Below, piece after piece: positions 28,485 to 33,901 of a stretch of DNA of 33,901 nt. The DNA is taken from contig MPUH01000809.1 of NCBI GenBank assembly GCA_001970955.1, positions 1-33,901 on the forward strand. The letters run 5' to 3'. Origin of the DNA: Stentor coeruleus. Taxonomy: Eukaryota; Ciliophora; Heterotrichea; Heterotrichida; Stentoridae. A program made the position numbers and the translations under genes. Each line of letters opens with the position of its first letter. Position 1 is the stretch's first letter. The notes beneath the pieces were generated by a model. It worked only from the letters and a program-made list of their open reading frames with translations, was not told where the DNA came from and searched no databases.

Positions 28485-31400
28485 ATGCCACCAAAACGCA
28501 AAGAAGATAAAAAGCACGACGATGATGTGGATATGTCAACCCTTCCCCCTTGGATAACAATATACACAATGATTGAATGGGAACCCAGCCTTACAGAAAT
28601 TGCTTCAATGTTTCCTATTTTCCAATTCACCTCAATAACCCGATCAGAGCTTTGTTCATACAGTAAAGAAAAAGGTCTTATTCAATCATCAATCACTGAA
28701 GCTACAATCCCACCTTTAATCCTAGCAAAAGCTCTTAGTGAAAAAGTAGCTTTAATGGACCTACAAGGCCGGAAACAAAAACGTGAAATCTTGCAGAAAC
28801 TAGAAATGCAAGACAAACCTAGAACAGAGTCAAGACAGAATTCTCCGCTTATAACAGAGAGTTCTTTACAACAAATTGATTCATCTAAACCTGATCGAGT
28901 CTATATCTTCCTTGGTTTTCCTAAAACTTTAGAAGAAATTTATGCAATAAGCAAATACGGCTTTAATGTTCATTTCCACTTTTATGTTCGTGGAGAAGGG
29001 TCTTTATCTTCAAGTAATATGCCAAATCTTTTCCAAGAAGCTTTATTAAAATCTGAAAAAAACTCCCCTTTAAGAACTTTTGTCACTAAACTTGTTCAAT
29101 ATGATCCAGCTAAATATCAAGGTATGGAAAGTGATCAGCTTATTAAACTTGAAGAAGTGAAATTTGAAAGAAATGATGTGACAACAGGACAAGATGTGGA
29201 AAATAATAAAATCAAATCAAGTAAAACATTGAAAAAACAGATAACAAAAGAAGTGATAAAAGAAGAGTCAAGAGAATCAGTTCCCCCAACACCTGATTTT
29301 AAGAAAATGTTCGTTGCGGATTTTGTTAAGATTATTATTGAATGTGGACAGCTTTTTGTTAGATATTTGATTTGGAAGGAAATGACTCCGGTTAAACCTT
29401 TATTCCCAGCTGGGGTTTTAGAAGGTTTTGATACTACTTCAAATACAACAGTTTCTAATATTGCTGATCTTATGAGAAGCTCACAAGACCTTCCAAGTCT
29501 TGACGATGCCGCTAAGCCTTGGGACTTGCGTGTTTTTTCATATCTTTTTTCAAACTGCCCAGACCGTTTAGCTAAAAACGAGTACTTTTTCGCATGTATT
29601 CTTCAGCAATTAGCATATTCCCAGAACTACTTAAATAACTTTGTCTTACCTAAAAACACTGAAACAAGGATTCTTCAAGGTAGTGACCCAATAGCTATAG
29701 ATGCACTTAATTGTTCATTTTTAAACATTTCAGTTAAAGATTACCTTTATAAAATCTACAACACAGTAGTTTTTCCAATTCCTACAAGTTCATCAACTAA
29801 AAAAGGTTCTCTAAAAGAAATCAGCTACTTTTGTAATATTGAAAAACATGAACTTGAACGTATGGTCCTTATTGCTAGATTTGAAGAACTTATAAAATCA
29901 CATACCGGGAAAGCTTGTGTTTTAAATAGAAACTATTCTGAAATGCTTTCAAAACCTATACTTGTAGGCCGTATACAAAAATATTTAACATATTCTCCTG
30001 AAGTTGTAACAACAAAACATATGGACGGAAGTACTCTTGTTGCGATATTTTTTGACTCAACTGGTGTGACAACTTCTATTTGGGAACATACAAAAAAAAT
30101 CCGCCCATTACTTCAAGATTGGAAAGAATCTCAAACTTATCCTAATGAATTTTATGATATCGATGAATTAAAAGTAGGTAGTTTGACTAGTCATGATAGT
30201 AGACTTTTTCCTTCAGATGGTTCAGTTATGAGATCTGTTAAATATTCAATATCAGGAAATGTTATAAGAAGATGTTATGTTTTAAATGATGATAAAGTAT
30301 TTGGACTTACTGAGACTGGTAATGAATGGTGGTATCATAATGAAGTTTTAAAACTTTGTGGAAATAATAACAAATTAACATGTACGTTAAACGGTCTTGT
30401 TATATCTTGTGATAATGATATTTTACAAGAGTTATCTTCAGAACTTATGCAACAAAGAAAAGATTTAAATGGGACAATTGAAATTAATAGGGTTGTTACA
30501 GGTAAAGGAACAGTGATAAGGTATTTAGAAAATGGGAAAAAACAAATACTTTTCGCCAATGGGAATATAAGCAATTTTAATGGGACGAAATGGATTGTCA
30601 CGAATAATCATGGAAGAAGAACTTGTCAAGGAGTTGAATTAGATTTTATACCTTGTGCAACAGTTACAGATCCTGAGACGATGTTGAGAACTTTGTTTAG
30701 AGATGATGGAACTGTTATATGTTATTATCCCGATTTTATTGTTGTAGAGTTTGAAGATGGGACGAAGATTTTAACTAGTGAAAAAGAATATTTGATTGAA
30801 TCTCCATGTTATGCTCCTATAAAAATTTCTAAAGAAACACTACTTTATAAAGTCCTTTTGAGTAGTGGGCATTGTATTTATAATACAATTGAAGGGAAAA
30901 TTGTTATACAACAGGATAACGAAATTGTCGTTTGTGATAAGGATAATGCGAAAATCGGCATTTTTACGATTAATACTAAGGATTCGGTGATAACTACAAC
31001 AGACTCTATGGGTAATTTTTATTCAATTGGCGTATTTTCAGATCCAAAAAGCGTTATTAGTACGAAATGTGATAAATTTGTCAATACACCTAAACTGTTT
31101 GTTATAAGTGAAAGAGGTGATGGATATGAACTTTTTGATCGTAGCCAGATAAAAATCCCTAAGAAAAAACTTACAAAACTCATGACTGGGTTTAATAATC
31201 TAGAATATGAATGTAATATCCTTGGGGAATATAAAACAGCTCATGAAAAAGGTCATCTTATTGATTCATTTTTACATGATTATACTTATACAAAAGTATT
31301 TAGTCAAATAAAACCTAGTTTGCCAAAACTGACTAATGATCCTCAGTTACATAGTTATAGGGTTTTTTGTAGGTTCCCTGATTTTACTGTTGAGAAAAAA

Positions 31401-32681
31401 GCTGAGTTTAAAGAAAAATACCATCAATACTTAAGCTGGAAAGGTAAACAAGCGTCTGGTAGAGAGTTTGGGACTTCAGAGTTCTCTAAAGTTTCTTATG
31501 AAATACACAAAAATGCTATAAGGCAAAGACAGAAAACCATAAAAACGTCATCAAAATCTTTTTCTGATCTTAATGCAAGTATCGAACGATTTATTATAAA
31601 TTTTGTAGAAAACCCTGGGCAAATGAGAATCAATACTAAAAACTTACCAATAAAGCCTGAATTTTCTTTATCATCACCAAAAGTTACAAAGTCTAAAAGA
31701 AGTACAAGAATGAATTCAAGTATTGAGTCAACTTTACAGTCATTTAATTACTTTAAATCTCCTGAAGGACTTGATTTATCGTTTAATTCCCCGCCTTACG
31801 TCAGATCTCCTGAAATCCCAAAAATCCCTTTACATATATTAGAGTCCCTAGCAGAAAGTACCATTGGTAAACAAGAAGATACCCCATTTGTATCATTAGT
31901 CCCTAATAAAGGTAAGAAAGTAATGCTAAAACCTGTTATTCGAGGAAGTGTATATTCGCAAGTAGAAAAACTTCAAGAACTTAAACAAACCTCAGAAAAG
32001 CAAATTGCTGAAGAATACCACACAGTCAAAGCAAAAGACTTTGACATTTATGGAAGTATACGTAAATCTATACCCCAAGTTCAATCTTTACGTAGTTCAT
32101 CACCAGTGATCTCACGTCTAAACCAAAAATATATCATAAGTGATATTCTTATGGAAAAACAAGTTAGGACAATTTCTCAAACCAATCGGTCAATATTCAA
32201 ACATCCAAATCCCCAAACAATCCGTAGATCAAGTATTCATGGTCTTAACAAATCTATGATAATTTCTGATATTATGAATGATACCCTAAGACGAGTATTA
32301 GAAATAGTTCCAAGTTCAGTTGATCTCGGCATTATATCATTAGGTCAAATATCTTCATCTAAAGTTCTAATAAAAAATGAAGATAATTTCTTAGTACGAT
32401 ATAATATAAAACAACCAACAAATAAAGATATAAGAATTATTTATAAACCAGGGCCTATTGCACCAGGAATGTTTACAAAACTTATTGTTGAATTTATAGG
32501 TCAGACTATAGGGGAAATTAGAAGTGATTTTGAAATTTATTGTAAAAGCGAAATTTATACTGTGAATATTGTTGCTAATGTTGTTGCTGATGAAGGACAA
32601 AAGTTTAATAAGATAGGGAAGATTCGTGGTTTAATCGATAGAGTAAGGAAACTACCTTCGCTTAATAGGTCGATTACATAG
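28485..32681 (+). CDS. SPAG17: SPAG17/PF6, central-pair C1a projection scaffold
   Basis: The 1398-residue single-exon protein resembles SPAG17 (PF6 in Chlamydomonas). The N-terminus is a Lys-rich start (MPPKRKEDKKHDDD) and a helical region, then the segment DRVYIFLGFPKTLEEIYAIS. The middle (about 500-920) is made of short beta hairpins of the type 'DGSVMRSVKY', 'NGKKQILFANGN', 'RDDGTVICYYPDFIVVEFED', characteristic of SPAG17. Residues about 1280-1380 form an ASH/MSP-like beta domain (VPSSVDLGIISLGQISSSKV). PF6 scaffolds the C1a projection of the ciliary central apparatus and is needed for beating. The protein is shorter than human SPAG17 or PF6 (both above 2200), mainly lacking low-complexity insertions as far as I can see. 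The prefoldin gene follows after 26 nt on the same strand. The frame ends in TAG. Confidence 0.85.
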   Translation: MPPKRKEDKKHDDDVDMSTLPPWITIYTMIEWEPSLTEIASMFPIFQFTSITRSELCSYSKEKGLIQSSITEATIPPLILAKALSEKVALMDLQGRKQKREILQKLEMQDKPRTESRQNSPLITESSLQQIDSSKPDRVYIFLGFPKTLEEIYAISKYGFNVHFHFYVRGEGSLSSSNMPNLFQEALLKSEKNSPLRTFVTKLVQYDPAKYQGMESDQLIKLEEVKFERNDVTTGQDVENNKIKSSKTLKKQITKEVIKEESRESVPPTPDFKKMFVADFVKIIIECGQLFVRYLIWKEMTPVKPLFPAGVLEGFDTTSNTTVSNIADLMRSSQDLPSLDDAAKPWDLRVFSYLFSNCPDRLAKNEYFFACILQQLAYSQNYLNNFVLPKNTETRILQGSDPIAIDALNCSFLNISVKDYLYKIYNTVVFPIPTSSSTKKGSLKEISYFCNIEKHELERMVLIARFEELIKSHTGKACVLNRNYSEMLSKPILVGRIQKYLTYSPEVVTTKHMDGSTLVAIFFDSTGVTTSIWEHTKKIRPLLQDWKESQTYPNEFYDIDELKVGSLTSHDSRLFPSDGSVMRSVKYSISGNVIRRCYVLNDDKVFGLTETGNEWWYHNEVLKLCGNNNKLTCTLNGLVISCDNDILQELSSELMQQRKDLNGTIEINRVVTGKGTVIRYLENGKKQILFANGNISNFNGTKWIVTNNHGRRTCQGVELDFIPCATVTDPETMLRTLFRDDGTVICYYPDFIVVEFEDGTKILTSEKEYLIESPCYAPIKISKETLLYKVLLSSGHCIYNTIEGKIVIQQDNEIVVCDKDNAKIGIFTINTKDSVITTTDSMGNFYSIGVFSDPKSVISTKCDKFVNTPKLFVISERGDGYELFDRSQIKIPKKKLTKLMTGFNNLEYECNILGEYKTAHEKGHLIDSFLHDYTYTKVFSQIKPSLPKLTNDPQLHSYRVFCRFPDFTVEKKAEFKEKYHQYLSWKGKQASGREFGTSEFSKVSYEIHKNAIRQRQKTIKTSSKSFSDLNASIERFIINFVENPGQMRINTKNLPIKPEFSLSSPKVTKSKRSTRMNSSIESTLQSFNYFKSPEGLDLSFNSPPYVRSPEIPKIPLHILESLAESTIGKQEDTPFVSLVPNKGKKVMLKPVIRGSVYSQVEKLQELKQTSEKQIAEEYHTVKAKDFDIYGSIRKSIPQVQSLRSSSPVISRLNQKYIISDILMEKQVRTISQTNRSIFKHPNPQTIRRSSIHGLNKSMIISDIMNDTLRRVLEIVPSSVDLGIISLGQISSSKVLIKNEDNFLVRYNIKQPTNKDIRIIYKPGPIAPGMFTKLIVEFIGQTIGEIRSDFEIYCKSEIYTVNIVANVVADEGQKFNKIGKIRGLIDRVRKLPSLNRSIT

Positions 32682-32700
32682 TAATTTAATAAGACTTGCA

Positions 32701-32707
32701 TATATAA
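32701..32707 (+). promoter_or_regulatory. TATA-like element abutting the prefoldin start
   Basis: TATATAA touches the ATG at 32708, inside a gap of only 26 nt after the SPAG17 stop. Any separate promoter for prefoldin must lie in this gap or within SPAG17. Confidence 0.35.
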
Positions 32708-33079
32708 ATGGCTGCTCCGTCTTTGGATATCCTAAAAGAAGATCAAGTAAGGATTAACAAATACAGTTATCTTAACATGCAGAACCATGAAGTCCAAAGA
32801 GAACTCAAGATAAACGAAGAAAAGGTCAATGCTTTACAAGATGCGCTTGATGAACTAGAAATAGCTATGGAAAGCGAGGTAAGGATAATGATTGGTGAAA
32901 GTTTTGTCCTATGCAGTGAAGAAAACGCTCTTTCAAGACTTGAAAAACTCAGAGATGTTAAAAAAGAAGAATTAAATAGACTTAGAGCCCAAGCAGAAAT
33001 TAGTCAAAAAGAAATGAATGCGCTAAAGACTTATCTATATGCGAAATTCGGCAGTAGTATTAACTTAGAAGAAGATTAA
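32708..33079 (+). CDS. PFDN4: Prefoldin subunit 4
   Basis: The 123-residue protein is a beta-type prefoldin subunit best matching subunit 4. It has 'VRINKYSYLNMQNHEVQREL' at about 18-37, the long N-terminal helix with DALDELEIAMES, the hairpin signature MIGESFVLCSEENAL (about 61-75), and a C-terminal helix with EEL/MNALKTYLYAKFG. Human PFDN4 is 134 residues. Prefoldin is the hexameric cytosolic chaperone that hands nascent actin and tubulin to the CCT chaperonin, which suits a cell that builds many cilia. The single exon ends in TAA. The start is fixed by the TATATAA immediately upstream and by conservation of the first helix. Confidence 0.92.
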   Translation: MAAPSLDILKEDQVRINKYSYLNMQNHEVQRELKINEEKVNALQDALDELEIAMESEVRIMIGESFVLCSEENALSRLEKLRDVKKEELNRLRAQAEISQKEMNALKTYLYAKFGSSINLEED

Positions 33080-33314
33080 TTTAGTATTGAATTATTCAAA
33101 TTTATATTTAAATCCATAAAGTCACAAACCCACAACCAAAATTCCCCTATAATTTTTAGTTATCTTCTAATAATAAATCTTTAATTTTTAAACAGATTTT
33201 TGTAAAACATCCTAACAATTTTGTGTATTTTAATCATTTTCTGATATTTTATTTAGCATAAAATCACAGATATTCTTCTAATTAAATTTATTAAAAATTT
33301 TATATAATCTTAAG

Positions 33315-33901
33315 TTATTCATGTTTTTCTTTTGATTCAGGGGGAATAACTCCTTCAAGTTCCTTGTCAATAACTTCAACCATTTTATCAATTTCTATAT
33401 TAAACTTCTTTCTCATCGATAGGTCTGAGTTTTGTACTAAATTATAATCCGAGTTCTGAGATTCTAAAGACTCATTTCCTTTAACATCTTTTCTACTAAA
33501 ATATTCACTTTTAGATCTCATCGGCACAACACTAAAATTTTCACTTTCAACTCTAAACGGCATTTTTTTCCTGTTTATTTTTTTTTTTTTTTTCCTTTCC
33601 TCATTTCCACGTTTTTCCTTATTTTTTTCTCTATCACTTTCCAACCCTTGACCTTTAAAAGCATTATTTTCTCTATCACTTTTTACAAGCTCATTATATT
33701 TTTCTTCTTCAGAAATCGAAACTTTAGCATTACTTTTATTCTGATCAATAAACGTAGAGTTCTCATTTTTTACAATTAAAAGTTCTTGACAGCTTTTTTC
33801 AATATCCTGAGGTAAATTTATTTCAAATTCAGTTGGAGTTTGTATTTTAGGTGCTTGGATTATTTTAACAATACTTCGTCTTTTCTGTTTATTAGGTATT
33901 A
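33315..33901 (-). CDS. Lysine-rich protein, partial (5' end outside window)
   Basis: The minus-strand frame is open from the window edge to a TAA at 33315-33317, about 194 codons. Its true start lies beyond base 33901; the TTG at 33644 is not a start, because the frame continues upstream without a stop. The visible part reads KIIQAPKIQTPTEFEINLPQ near the edge. It then has a very basic, charged run (around residue 90-115 of the visible part, with a poly-K block encoded by the T-run at 33577-33592) and ends acidic (MVEVIDKELEGVIPPESKEK). No domain is recognised. It looks disordered or coiled-coil. It converges with prefoldin, 235 bp away, across a G-poor spacer. Confidence 0.6.
   Translation of the reverse strand, partial: IPNKQKRRSIVKIIQAPKIQTPTEFEINLPQDIEKSCQELLIVKNENSTFIDQNKSNAKVSISEEEKYNELVKSDRENNAFKGQGLESDREKNKEKRGNEERKKKKKINRKKMPFRVESENFSVVPMRSKSEYFSRKDVKGNESLESQNSDYNLVQNSDLSMRKKFNIEIDKMVEVIDKELEGVIPPESKEKHE

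Overview
The window looks like macronuclear DNA of a heterotrich ciliate, most likely Stentor or a close relative. It is very AT-rich and has closely packed, almost intron-free genes. The only introns I can place are exactly 15 nt long: six of them, all fitting GTA-N5-TA-N3-AG. TAA, TAG and TGA all end recognisable proteins (TGA ends the Pumilio-family gene and the LOTUS gene), so the standard genetic code is in use. That argues against Tetrahymena/Paramecium, Euplotes and Blepharisma codes. No telomeric repeat, rRNA, tRNA or mobile element was recognised.

Layout. 1-3.8 kb (+): BUD31 splicing factor, a MYCBP-like protein with one intron, and a two-finger C2H2 protein. 3.85-6.0 kb: long intergenic stretch. 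6.0-12.5 kb (+): SPATA17-like IQ protein, a B-box/NYN/LOTUS gene broken by an unexplained frame change, a CDK-site-rich unknown protein, and bystin. 12.8-16.45 kb (+): ULK4-type kinase with one intron. 17.9-19.0 kb (+): PUF protein. 19.37-27.6 kb (mostly -): a 12-repeat sperm-tail PG-rich protein (two introns), an unknown coiled-coil protein, a decayed gene (+), a RING+CUE membrane E3 ligase of the gp78/AMFR type, and IFT122 (two introns). 28.5-33.1 kb (+): SPAG17/PF6 and prefoldin subunit 4. 33.3 kb to the edge (-): a lysine-rich protein, cut by the window.

Functionally, six of about sixteen genes are ciliary (MYCBP-like, SPATA17-like, ULK4, STPG-like, IFT122, SPAG17), and four of these point to the axonemal central apparatus. 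The rest are housekeeping or RNA-related genes: BUD31, bystin, prefoldin, PUF and the LOTUS protein.

Two window-wide patterns stand out. First, flanking DNA is strongly strand-asymmetric relative to the gene: 5' flanks almost lack G on the coding strand and 3' flanks almost lack C, with sharp switch points. Second, most start codons sit 0-20 nt after a TATAA-like element, including an identical 13-mer at two genes.
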